Positions 8,354 through 18,249 of a DNA stretch of 64,000 nt are shown here, piece by piece. The DNA lies in assembly GCA_963824645.1 (NCBI GenBank), contig CAWGQC010000004.1:1-64000 (forward strand). The letters are read 5' to 3'. Made by a program: the position numbers and the translations under genes. Positions within the stretch are counted from its first letter, which is position 1. Each line of letters opens with the position of its first letter. Origin of the DNA: Bog-756 sp963824645 (GTDB taxonomy: Bacteria > Actinomycetota > Acidimicrobiia > Acidimicrobiales > RAAP-2). The notes beneath the pieces are model-generated. The model did no database searches. It was not told the origin of the DNA and saw only the letters and a list, made by a program, of their open reading frames with translations.

Positions 8354-9025
8354 TCAGGGTGCTGGCTCGCCGAACGTCATGGTGCTTGTCGAGGCGTCGA
8401 ACTGAAGAAAGGAGAAGCTGGCGTCCCCGCCATCCCCGTTGCATACCTCGTCGTACTCATCCACCGAATTGGCCGTGAGGTTGAGGGTGCCTGAGACGGG
8501 GCCGGGGTAGGAACCGGTGGAGGTGCCCGTGACGTCCCCAACCGCGCCACCCTCGTCGAGCCCGCCCATGGTGTCCACATCGAGCTTCGCACGCGTCGCC
8601 GCAAGCTGAGATCCCCCCGTCCATTTCTCGGTGCTCTTCACAACGGCGTCCGAATCGAAATCGCCGAAGCCGCAGCCACCCAGCACCCTCATGATGTGGC
8701 CCATGAACTCGACCGGGGTGTCCGCGAGATGCGATCCGCCGCTGACGGTCGTCGCCGTCGGGTTGGGCTGAGGAGCATTGGCATCGGGACCACTGCAGTC
8801 GGTTAGCTGGAGATCGATCTCGACGGCCACTTTCCTGGCCCCGGGCTCACGATTCGTTCCGTATTCATTGATTGATGGGTTGAACGAAACCTCACCTCCG
8901 ACCGAGCACGTGAGGGTGCCGGCGCCCACGGGCTTCGACGAAGCCGACGCCGGGCCGGGTGTCACCACCAGGGCAACACCGGGTAGCACCAGCGCCACCA
9001 TCAGAACGAGCTTGCGAGCGGACAT
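8354..9025 (-). CDS. Secreted protein of unknown function
   Basis: A 223-residue protein with a clear signal peptide (MSARKLVLMVALVLPGVALV, cleaved near ASASS). The mature part is rich in Gly, Thr, Asp and Asn and has about four cysteines (LTCSVGG, LTDCSG, GGCGFGD, DEVCNG), suggesting a disulfide-stabilised beta-sandwich outside the cell. AAGGAGG lies 8 bases before ATG 9025, which fixes the start although the frame is open further upstream. No catalytic motif is visible and no neighbour suggests a pathway. Confidence 0.65.
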   Translation of the reverse strand: MSARKLVLMVALVLPGVALVVTPGPASASSKPVGAGTLTCSVGGEVSFNPSINEYGTNREPGARKVAVEIDLQLTDCSGPDANAPQPNPTATTVSGGSHLADTPVEFMGHIMRVLGGCGFGDFDSDAVVKSTEKWTGGSQLAATRAKLDVDTMGGLDEGGAVGDVTGTSTGSYPGPVSGTLNLTANSVDEYDEVCNGDGGDASFSFLQFDASTSTMTFGEPAP

Positions 9026-9270
9026 GTTCTGTGCCTCCTTTTGGCAAGCATCGAGTGCGTTGCCGGTGCGACGTTCCGTATCCGAGGCGCTTTGTCCAGC
9101 TCTTTCCTCTCCTTGTCTGCGTTCGGGATGACAGAACCAGCCGCCGCAGTGGTCGAGACGGCAACAGCCAAGAGCGTCGAAGCTAGAAGAATCCGGATCC
9201 GGCGACCATGAGCGTGCACCCATTCATGGTTCGAGAATCCCGATGGACCAAAGGAACTTGTACGCCTCAT
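9001..9270 (-). CDS. Possible small secreted peptide, doubtful
   Basis: An 89-residue frame with an Arg-rich start and a hydrophobic stretch (RILLASTLLAVAVSTTAAAG) that would pass as a signal peptide. The rest is charged and low in conserved features. It overlaps the start of the better-supported secreted protein and has no good ribosome-binding site. It may be noise. Confidence 0.2.
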   Translation of the reverse strand: MRRTSSFGPSGFSNHEWVHAHGRRIRILLASTLLAVAVSTTAAAGSVIPNADKERKELDKAPRIRNVAPATHSMLAKRRHRTCPLASSF

Positions 9271-9881
9271 TCCTCACAACCCCCATCCGCCCCCTGCACT
9301 GACATGATGGTCCTATCGAAACCTGAGGTCAATCGGATCCGGGGGTGAGGGGAGTCTCGTATTCAGCCACCCGCACCGCGTTAGCGGAGGTTGCCACCAA
9401 ATCTGGAGCGAGACGGGATACGACCTGCCCGAACCGCATCGATACGCTTGTCAGGACGAGACGCACCGCGTTTCTTCGAATGTCCTCCTGGATCGATTGA
9501 TCGTTGGTGGCGCTGCTGCATATCTCCTGCTGGGGAGCTCTCCGGGTCATGTCTCCCGCCCCCGACCCAGCCCGGAGGATATTGCGATAGCACGGTCGAC
9601 CCCGCGCGGTCCGCTGTCTCATACGGTCTCGGTCTATTGACGGCAGCGCCCAGCGTGTCCAGCCTCATTCGGAGAAACCGCCCCACCGGCGTAGTCACGA
9701 GTGAACTGACTCCCACAGCCGCGAACTGCCGGTAATTGACCGTAGATGATCTGCACGCTGGTGGTACAGCCTGCGACGGCGAATGTGCGGCCGACTCGTG
9801 TGAATCACTTGCATACTGCCGAAGAGCTCTTTCAGAATGAGTCCGTACTTGCTCACCCGACAGCCTTAAGGAGCTGCCATC
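9271..9881. other. Gap with one candidate promoter
   Basis: No recognisable gene in about 610 bases. At the right end TTGCAT (9809-9814) and CAGAAT (9833-9838) with an 18-base spacer could form the promoter of the SnoaL-like gene at 9882. I see nothing else in this stretch. Confidence 0.4.
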
Positions 9882-10334
9882 ATGGACGATCTCTCATCCC
9901 TTCCGCAGGCTGATCAGGACGCAATCGGCGTCACCCTCATGGCCCTTCTGAACGGATTCCAGCAGCGCAATGCCGATGCCCTGGCGAATGTGTACAGCGC
10001 CGACGCCGACTGGGTCAATGCCTTTGGGAGCGTCAAGCGAGGTGGGGACGAGATCGTTGAGTATCTCCGGGGCCTGTTCGCAGACGACAATTTCAACGCA
10101 GGCTCCCTGAAGGCTCCGCCTGAGACGAGTTTCCGTGTGCTGACCGCCGAGGTGCTCCTCGTGAACGCCCATCTGCAGGTGGAGGGTCAGAAGCTGGTCG
10201 GGGGAGGCGAGATCGAAGTCCGTGACAACCACTCTTTGCGTGTTCTTCAACGTCAACCTGATGGGGCCTGGCTCATCGTGTCGGAGATGTATAACGACGC
10301 CAACCAGGAGAAATCGTACGGAAGCCAATCCTGA
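9882..10334 (+). CDS. SnoaL-like / DUF4440 (SgcJ-EcaC type) protein
   Basis: A 150-residue NTF2-fold protein: LMALLNGFQQRNADALANVYSADADWVNAFG, then GGDEIVEYLRGLF, and a C-terminal HSLRVLQRQPDGAWLIVSEMYND strand pair. Proteins of this family include ketosteroid-isomerase-like enzymes and small-ligand binders; the particular substrate is unknown. The start is fixed by AAGGAG 8 bases before ATG 9882. It stands alone, facing the PadR gene. A second, more distant relative is encoded at 12720. Confidence 0.75.
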   Translation: MDDLSSLPQADQDAIGVTLMALLNGFQQRNADALANVYSADADWVNAFGSVKRGGDEIVEYLRGLFADDNFNAGSLKAPPETSFRVLTAEVLLVNAHLQVEGQKLVGGGEIEVRDNHSLRVLQRQPDGAWLIVSEMYNDANQEKSYGSQS

Positions 10335-10472
10335 CAGAGGCGCTCCTGATCAGCCTGACATAGGTGAAGTGGGTCGGTCGTTGACTGCGGCCGAGCGGCA
10401 AGTGACGGCACGCTCGCCCCAGCTTGTAAACAATAGGAAGGGACATGGGGGTGTTTCTCTTGATCGAGTCGT

Positions 10473-11084
10473 TCACTCCTTGTCCTTCCCGTTGCCATGC
10501 TGGGATGCGAACTGTTCCTCGGTCCAGGTGAGTGTCCTGTTGCGAAGCTGCTCGACGATCTGGCGCAGCCACTGGAGCTCCGTGCTGGCGAGGAGTCGTT
10601 GATACTCGGTCTCGAGAAGGGTGATCCGGGGCAGTTCGGCGCTGAAACGATCTAGCTCGCTCTCAAAGTCGGCAAGGCGGCCTGCCAGTGCCTCGGCGCG
10701 GTGTTCCAAAACGTCTGCCAACTCGGAAGGTGCCATCAGCATGGCGAAAGAAAGCGCGGCGGGGAAGTCCGGGTACTCGTTGTGCACCGAGCCAAGGATG
10801 TCGGCCAGCCAGCGCAATCCCACCTGTCGTCCGAGGTCGGTGAGCTCGTAGAGGGTGCGCTCGGGGTAGCGCGGGTCCCGCTCGATCTGGTTTACCGCGA
10901 TCAGCCCGTCGTCAGCGAGACGCTTGATGGTCTTGTAGAGGTTCGCCCGGTGCCCCACGTTGATCACCTGGTCTTTGTGCCAGTCCTTGATCAAGCGCTG
11001 CATGCCGTAAGGGTGTAGCGGTCCGGCTCGGAGCAGGCTGAGCACGGTGAGAGCGATCGGGGACGGCCGTTTCGGCGGTGCCAT
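10473..11084 (-). CDS. PadR-family transcriptional regulator
   Basis: A 203-residue repressor with the PadR winged helix: ALTVLSLLRAGPLHPYGMQRLI, then NLYKTIKRLADDGLIAV with the wing ERTLYELTDLGR. A long C-terminal helical domain (about 100-200) for dimerisation completes the Vir/PadR two-domain layout. It is transcribed away from the FAD monooxygenase gene at 11246, and nested inverted repeats lie between them, so it very likely controls both. On the minus strand TAGCCT ends 7 bases before the ATG, so it may be leaderless. Confidence 0.85.
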   Translation of the reverse strand: MAPPKRPSPIALTVLSLLRAGPLHPYGMQRLIKDWHKDQVINVGHRANLYKTIKRLADDGLIAVNQIERDPRYPERTLYELTDLGRQVGLRWLADILGSVHNEYPDFPAALSFAMLMAPSELADVLEHRAEALAGRLADFESELDRFSAELPRITLLETEYQRLLASTELQWLRQIVEQLRNRTLTWTEEQFASQHGNGKDKE

Positions 11085-11094
11085 GTCGCCAAGG

Positions 11095-11164
11095 CTACTA
11101 GTACTGAGATAACAGCAGTCCCATTAGTTAGTATAAATACAACGTATCTCCAAGAGTCTAGTAG
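11095..11164. promoter_or_regulatory. Nested inverted repeats between padR-like gene and monooxygenase
   Basis: CTACTAG (11095-11101) mirrors CTAGTAG (11158-11164), and GAGATA (11106-11111) mirrors TATCTC (11145-11150); both pairs share a centre near 11128. The middle is unusually AT-rich and holds GTATAAATAC. This is a good candidate operator for the PadR regulator. Confidence 0.55.
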
Positions 11165-11245
11165 TGTATGAGACTATAACTGATGTCCAGAATCGGATGC
11201 GGCCTACCTGGCGCAGATCGATCCGCAACGGGGTGGAGGTTGCTG

Positions 11246-12451
11246 ATGCCCGCAACTAGGAAGGCACTCATCATCGGCGCAGGGATCGCCGGGCCGGCAG
11301 TGGCCATGGCCTTGAACAAGGCGGGGATCGACTCGGCTGTATTCGAGGCGCACCCACGTGATGCCAGTGGCGTGGGGACCTTCTTGACAGTGGCTTCGAA
11401 CGGAGTGGACGCCCTGAGGGTGCTCGAGGCGCCGGAGGTGTTGGACCGGGCCTTCCCCACCCCTTTCATCGTGCTTCGCAGTGGTTCCGGCAAGTACCTG
11501 GGTCGGACCCGCACCGGCATCGAGCTTCCGGGCGGGGCGACAAGTCAGACCATCACTCGCTCGGATCTCTACCAGGGCATGCAGGACGCGGCGGCCAAGC
11601 AAGGTATCGAGGTCCACTACGGCCGCTGCCTGGTCGGGATCGACGAAAGCGCAGCGGGAGTGCAGGCCCACTTCGCCGACGGATCGGTGGAAGAGGGAGA
11701 TTTTGTGATCGGCTGCGACGGCGTGCATTCGACTGTCCGAGAACTCATTGACTGGCAGGCCCCCAAGCCGGCGTTCTCGGGCCTGCTCACGACGGGTGGC
11801 CATGTAGAGGGGGTGTCGGTCACTACCGAGCCGGGCAGCTACGAGATGATTTTCGGGAAGAAGGCGTTTTTCGGTTACGTCCTGGCCCAAGACGGCTCCG
11901 TGTGGTGGTTCGCCAACGTGCCGCGAAGTGACGAACCCGCCCGAGGCGCGATTGACTCGTCGAACGGCGATCTGCGACGCACGCTGATCGGTCTGTTCGA
12001 TGGCGATGCCGGCCCGGCACCGGCGCTGATCGAGGCCACCAGAACGCCGACGCCGCTTAGCCCTACTCACACGCTTGCCCACCTGCCGAAGTGGCATCGG
12101 GGTCGCAGCGTAGTGATCGGTGACGCTGCGCACGCTCCCTCACCGACATCGGGGCAGGGGGCGTCTTTGTCCATCGAGGACGGCCTGGTGCTTGCCAAGT
12201 GCCTGCGGGACCTTCCCGACTATCACCAGGCATTCGAGACGTTCGTGGCCCAGCGCCGCCCTCGCGTCGAGCGGATCATCAAGTGGGCGGCCCGGATCAA
12301 CAACAACAAAGCCCCCGGTCCTTTCGGCGCGGCGATTCGAGATCTGGCCATGCCCCCGATCATGAAGCTCACCGCACACAACAGGGCCTCGATCCGTCAG
12401 TTCGCCTACCACGTCGACTGGGAGGCTCCAATGACGATCGGAACTGGATGA
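11246..12451 (+). CDS. FAD-dependent monooxygenase (PHBH-type)
   Basis: A 401-residue class A flavoprotein monooxygenase. The Rossmann motif IIGAGIAGPAVAMAL (residues about 9-23), the mid-sequence DG motif (VIGCDGVHSTVR) and the FAD ribityl motif GDAAHAPSPTSGQG (about 291-304) are all present. Such enzymes hydroxylate aromatic or polyketide-like compounds, or inactivate drugs such as tetracycline or rifampicin, with NAD(P)H and O2. Divergent pairing with PadR suggests induction by a phenolic or drug-like substrate. GTGGAGG precedes ATG 11246; the open frame begins earlier, without a site. Confidence 0.85.
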   Translation: MPATRKALIIGAGIAGPAVAMALNKAGIDSAVFEAHPRDASGVGTFLTVASNGVDALRVLEAPEVLDRAFPTPFIVLRSGSGKYLGRTRTGIELPGGATSQTITRSDLYQGMQDAAAKQGIEVHYGRCLVGIDESAAGVQAHFADGSVEEGDFVIGCDGVHSTVRELIDWQAPKPAFSGLLTTGGHVEGVSVTTEPGSYEMIFGKKAFFGYVLAQDGSVWWFANVPRSDEPARGAIDSSNGDLRRTLIGLFDGDAGPAPALIEATRTPTPLSPTHTLAHLPKWHRGRSVVIGDAAHAPSPTSGQGASLSIEDGLVLAKCLRDLPDYHQAFETFVAQRRPRVERIIKWAARINNNKAPGPFGAAIRDLAMPPIMKLTAHNRASIRQFAYHVDWEAPMTIGTG

Positions 12452-12719
12452 AACGCCTGGTTCGCGCCGATCGTGCCCGGGTACAGGGGCCTGACCAGCG
12501 TTTAATACCCTTTCGAAGGCTCTACGATCGGTCGTGGACAACCGCCCCCATAACCCGCATCCCCGTTCTTACGCCGGCCATCGGCATAGCAACCACTCTC
12601 AGTCGAGCACGCCTCGGAACCCCTTTTGCGAGGACGCGATGAGTTCCAACCCCTCCGCCGGTATGTATTGACGACTTCGCCGGAAGACCCCGAGCGAACC
12701 GATCACAAGGGAGAATCAC

Positions 12720-13130
12720 ATGTCACACAGTCGTGCGGAAGACGAAGCCGCCATCCAGGCCGTACTGGTTGACTCCTACGAGGCGTGGGAGGCCGGCAAC
12801 GCTGTCGGCATGGTCGCCAACTACACCGATGACGCGACCGCCATCATGACCGGCTCGCTCCGCACCAGCCGCGACGTAATCCGCGAGAGCATGGCCCTGG
12901 CCTTCGAAGGACCGCTCAAGGGAAGCTCAACCTACAACAAGCAGCGCAGCCTCCGCTTCGTCGGTAGGGACACCGCCATCGTGGTCAGCGAATCCGGCAT
13001 CCTGTTCGCCGGCCAGACCGAGGTTCCGGACACGGGTAAGGTGAACGCGACCTGGGTTTTCGAGAAGCGGGACGGGCAGTGGCTTATCGCCGCCTATCAC
13101 AACAGCCCGGTACTGACGCCCGGTCAGTGA
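12720..13130 (+). CDS. SnoaL-like / DUF4440 (SgcJ-EcaC type) protein
   Basis: A 136-residue NTF2-fold protein: AIQAVLVDSYEAWEAGNAVGMVANYTDDATAIMTG with the closing strands VNATWVFEKRDGQWLIAAYHNSPV. The start is supported by AAGGGAGA before ATG 12720. It lies just upstream of an ECF sigma factor that itself carries a SnoaL-like domain, and a 12-codon mini-ORF bridges the two. Such pairs are common in actinobacteria. The protein may act with the sigma factor on the same ligand, but this is inference. Confidence 0.75.
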   Translation: MSHSRAEDEAAIQAVLVDSYEAWEAGNAVGMVANYTDDATAIMTGSLRTSRDVIRESMALAFEGPLKGSSTYNKQRSLRFVGRDTAIVVSESGILFAGQTEVPDTGKVNATWVFEKRDGQWLIAAYHNSPVLTPGQ

Positions 13131-13165
13131 ACCCTGACGGGGGCGGCGAATGGGCGTGGGCGTGA
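13127..13165 (+). CDS. 12-codon bridging mini-ORF
   Basis: GTG 13127 overlaps the TGA of the SnoaL-like gene (GTGA), and the mini-ORF's own TGA (13163-13165) overlaps GTG 13162 of the sigma factor (GTGA). The predicted peptide is VNPDGGGEWAWA. The double four-base overlap would let terminating ribosomes restart twice across the gap. The peptide itself is probably not important. Translation is not proven. Confidence 0.35.
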   Translation: MNPDGGGEWAWA

Positions 13166-14124
13166 CGACGAAAGAGGACGGCTTTGATGGCCTGGTCGAA
13201 TCGTTCCGGACGGAGTTGCTGGCGTACTGCTACCGAATGCTCGGCTCTGCTCACGATGCAGAGGACTTGGTCCAGGACACGTACCTGAGGGCGTGGCGGG
13301 CGCGGGAGCAGTACGACGAGACTCGCAGTTCGTTGCGCACCTGGCTCTACCGGATCGCCACCAACGCCTGTCTGACCGCCTTGGAGGGCCGCGGCCGCCG
13401 ACCGCTGCCGTCGGGGCAGGTGGCCGCGTCGGACCCGCTCGGGCCGCTCGTCCGGAGCGACAACGTCACTTGGCTCCAGCCCTTGCCGGACTCCTTCCTG
13501 GACGCGGGCGACCCGGCTCGAGCCGTCATGGACCGCAGCAGCCTGCGCTTGGCCTTCGCTGCCGCTCTGCAGCACCTGTCGGCGCGTCAGCGTGGTGCAC
13601 TGATCCTGCGGGACGTACTCCGTTTCTCTGGGTCCGAGGCAGCGGAAATCCTCGGCACCACCGTTGTTTCGGTGAACAGTTCCCTGCAGCGGGCGCGTAC
13701 GCGGGTGAAAGAGGTCGGGGTGGGGCCGGAGGGTCTCAGCGAGCCTTCCGCAGCCGAGCAGCGCGCCTGGGTCGATCGCTACATGGAGGCGTTTGAGCAC
13801 GCGGATGTAGAGGGTCTCAAGCGGTTGCTCACCGAGGACGTGATCATGGAGATGCCGCCGATGATCAACTGGTTCGCCGGCCCCGGCAACTACGGCCTGT
13901 TCATGGCTTGGGTTTTCGATCAGGCCGGAACGGACTGGCGTCTGAAAGCGGTGGCGGCCAATGGCCAGCCCGGGTTCGCCGCCTATCGGCGTGTAAGTGG
14001 CGGGTTCGAGCTGCACACCCTCCAGATCTTCACCGTGACCGCCGATGGCATCAGCCGGAATTCGGTGTTCCAGGATTCCGCGATCTTCGTGTCTTTTGGT
14101 TTGCCAACCAGGCTCGACGCCTAG
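13162..14124 (+). CDS. ECF sigma factor with C-terminal SnoaL-like domain
   Basis: About 320 residues. Sigma region 2 reads YCYRMLGSAHDAEDLVQDTY (about residues 22-41). Region 4 reads LSARQRGALILRDVLRFSGSEAAEIL...VNSSLQRAR (about 140-180). From about 200 an NTF2/SnoaL-like domain (YMEAFEHADVEGLKRLLTEDV) follows. This is the layout of SigG/SigJ-type ECF factors whose C-terminal domain regulates activity without a separate anti-sigma factor. GTG 13162 is chosen because it overlaps the mini-ORF stop; ATG 13150 in the same frame is an alternative. Confidence 0.85.
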   Translation: MTTKEDGFDGLVESFRTELLAYCYRMLGSAHDAEDLVQDTYLRAWRAREQYDETRSSLRTWLYRIATNACLTALEGRGRRPLPSGQVAASDPLGPLVRSDNVTWLQPLPDSFLDAGDPARAVMDRSSLRLAFAAALQHLSARQRGALILRDVLRFSGSEAAEILGTTVVSVNSSLQRARTRVKEVGVGPEGLSEPSAAEQRAWVDRYMEAFEHADVEGLKRLLTEDVIMEMPPMINWFAGPGNYGLFMAWVFDQAGTDWRLKAVAANGQPGFAAYRRVSGGFELHTLQIFTVTADGISRNSVFQDSAIFVSFGLPTRLDA

Positions 14125-14267
14125 GTGCAGGGACTTGTCACCGGCCGCCGGATGGGTGGCCGCCTGGCCGCGTGATGGAGGGATCAAACCACCCCGGTGT
14201 CTCTACCAGGAGTGTGGCCGACCGCGAAGTGAGCAGGATCGGAGAAGCAGCGAGAGGCCGGTGCGCT

Positions 14268-14273
14268 TACGCT
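14268..14273 (+). promoter_or_regulatory. -10 box TACGCT of a likely leaderless gene
   Basis: TACGCT ends 7 bases before ATG 14281, with no ribosome-binding site between. It fits the leaderless pattern seen elsewhere in the window. Confidence 0.5.
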
Positions 14274-14280
14274 GCTGGAC

Positions 14281-14679
14281 ATGGCAGTCACCGTCTCCGC
14301 AATGTTCATCCCGGTCCAGGACCCCGATGCCGCTCTCGGCTTCTACCGCGACGCTCTCGGCCTCGAGGTCCGGGTCGATGTGTCGAATGGTGGCTTCCGG
14401 TGGGTCACCGTCGGATCCCCCGGTCAAGACGTCGATATCGTCCTCTTCCAGCCGCATGGGGGCCGCTCGCAGGCTGAGGGGGATGCTTTCCTCTCTCTTG
14501 TGCTGCAGGGCTCCCTTCAGGCCGCCATCTTCCGCGCCGACGACCTGGGTGCCACCTTCGAGCGGGTGCAGGCCTCCGGCGTCGAGATCCTCGAGGAGCC
14601 GGCGGACCGGCCCTGGGGCGCCCGAGACTGCGCCGTGCGCGATCCCTCGGGCAACCTGGTCCGTATCGCTCAGGCCTGA
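14281..14679 (+). CDS. VOC-family (glyoxalase/bleomycin-resistance fold) protein
   Basis: A 132-residue vicinal-oxygen-chelate protein: VSAMFIPVQDPDAALGFYRDALGLEVR opens the first beta-alpha-beta-beta-beta module, and LGATFERVQASGVEILEEP...RDCAVRDPSGNLVRIAQ closes the second. Members bind metals or sequester drugs. It is followed 34 bases later by a UvrA-like drug-resistance ATPase, which fits a self-protection or detoxification role. That role is inference; the substrate is unknown. Confidence 0.8.
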   Translation: MAVTVSAMFIPVQDPDAALGFYRDALGLEVRVDVSNGGFRWVTVGSPGQDVDIVLFQPHGGRSQAEGDAFLSLVLQGSLQAAIFRADDLGATFERVQASGVEILEEPADRPWGARDCAVRDPSGNLVRIAQA

Positions 14680-14713
14680 TCGTCACCGTCACCGCCACCG
14701 GAACTGAACGGAC

Positions 14714-17083
<2,370 letters not shown>

Positions 17084-17530
17084 CGGCCGATCTCGGGAGT
17101 GCCCCTATCGTGTCGGCTCATCTCACCGCCGTAGATATCTAGGCGGGTGGGGCCGCATTTGCGGCGGCGTATTCGGTTTCGGCCACCGCCTGAGGTGCCT
17201 CACCTTTCCTACAGACGAATCGTCCACGCCCTCCGCAGCCATGGTGGCCGGAAGGCTGATCGAGACCCCCATTCCACCCAGCGGCGCCCAGATCACCGGT
17301 GCTCGCCAAGCGGCGGCCGCCGACTCCGTGACCATCGAGACAAAGAACAGCGCAACGATGGGTCCTTGTGGCGCCAAGGACGCGGCGTCGGGCGGACGGG
17401 GATCGTCGGCGAACCACCGTCACGATGAATGGCCAGGTCAGGGGGCATCCCGCTCGACTGTACCCAGTGCTGGTACGAACGAATTCGTAACGATCTTGAT
17501 CGTGACGAACATGTTCGTTATCATCCGGAC
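17084..17530. other. Regulatory gap upstream of the TetR-MFS operon
   Basis: Nearly 450 bases without a recognisable gene. The right 55 bases hold three tandem palindromes and the -10 box of the tetR-like gene (annotated separately). I see nothing in 17100-17470 beyond ordinary sequence. Confidence 0.5.
17479..17524 (+). promoter_or_regulatory. Three stacked palindromes and -10 box of the TetR operon
   Basis: ACGAATTCGT (17479-17488), ACGATCTTGATCGT with six-base arms (17490-17503) and ACGAACATGTTCGT (17505-17518, perfect) lie in a row sharing the ACGA...TCGT arms, about 13 to 15 bp apart. TATCAT (17519-17524) follows directly and ends 6 bases before ATG 17531. Binding of the TetR protein here would block the -10 box. 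The ACGAAC/GTTCGT arms look like a TetR-class operator. Confidence 0.7.
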
Positions 17531-18235
17531 ATGGAAACCGTCAGACCACGCAGCCGCCGCCAACGCCCGGCCAAGCCGGCCTTGAGTAGGGACGGGATCG
17601 TGGCCGCGGCGGTCACCGTCATGAGAGGGGAGGGGTTGGAGCACGTCACCATGCGACGGCTGGCCACCGAGCTCGACACCGGCCCGGCGTCGCTGTATGT
17701 CTACGTGCGGAATACCGCCGAGTTGCACGCCGCCGTACTCGACGAGATGCTCGGGTTGGTGGGGTTCGCCCCTGACAGTCGACCCGAGCGCTGGGCCGAC
17801 AGCATCATCGATCTGCTGTGGTCCTACACCGGCATCCTGGTCGAGCACCCCGGTCTGGCCAGATCGGCATTGGTGACGAGGCCCTCGGGGCGGAACTACC
17901 TCGCTCTGGTCGAACGCCTTCTTACGTTGTTGCAGACCGGAGGAATCGAGGACGGTCCCTCGGCATGGGGGGTGGACGTCCTGCTTCTCTTTGCCACCTC
18001 GACCGCGCTGGAGCACGGCACACGGCGTAAGGCCATGGATGGGCGCGCCGATCAAGAGGCGTTGATGCACGCACTCCGAAAGGCCACGCCCAGCCTGTAC
18101 CCGACGATCACCGCGTTGGGTGAGGCCTTGGTTTCCGGTGCGCCCCGACAGCGCTTCGAGTGGCATGTCGGCGTGATGCTTGCCGGCATGGCCGCCACGC
18201 CTCTGCCGACGCCCGAGCCCGAGCCCGAGCCGTAG
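17531..18235 (+). CDS. TetR/AcrR-family repressor
   Basis: A 234-residue repressor. The N-terminal helix-turn-helix reads SRDGIVAAAVTVMRGEGLEHVTMRRLATELDTGPASLYVYVRNTAELH. This belongs to the tetracycline-repressor-like subgroup with a TetR_C-type ligand domain (about 90-215). ATG 17531 is supported by a TATCAT box 6 bases upstream and by three palindromes just before it, so autorepression is likely. The MFS exporter starts 14 bases after its stop on the same strand. The longer frame upstream has no support. The tail is Pro/Glu-rich (PTPEPEPEP). Confidence 0.85.
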   Translation: METVRPRSRRQRPAKPALSRDGIVAAAVTVMRGEGLEHVTMRRLATELDTGPASLYVYVRNTAELHAAVLDEMLGLVGFAPDSRPERWADSIIDLLWSYTGILVEHPGLARSALVTRPSGRNYLALVERLLTLLQTGGIEDGPSAWGVDVLLLFATSTALEHGTRRKAMDGRADQEALMHALRKATPSLYPTITALGEALVSGAPRQRFEWHVGVMLAGMAATPLPTPEPEPEP

Positions 18236-18249
18236 GGGCCGGTGCGGTC

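Noticed and set aside
8187..8405. 72-codon plus-strand frame
   Set aside because: No start signal or recognisable motif, and it overlaps the 3' end of the secreted-protein gene on the other strand.
13084..14187. Long minus-strand open frame opposite the ECF sigma gene
   Set aside because: The protein is Arg/His/Gln-rich without motifs, and the plus strand encodes a clear sigma factor. Long antisense frames are expected in high-GC DNA.
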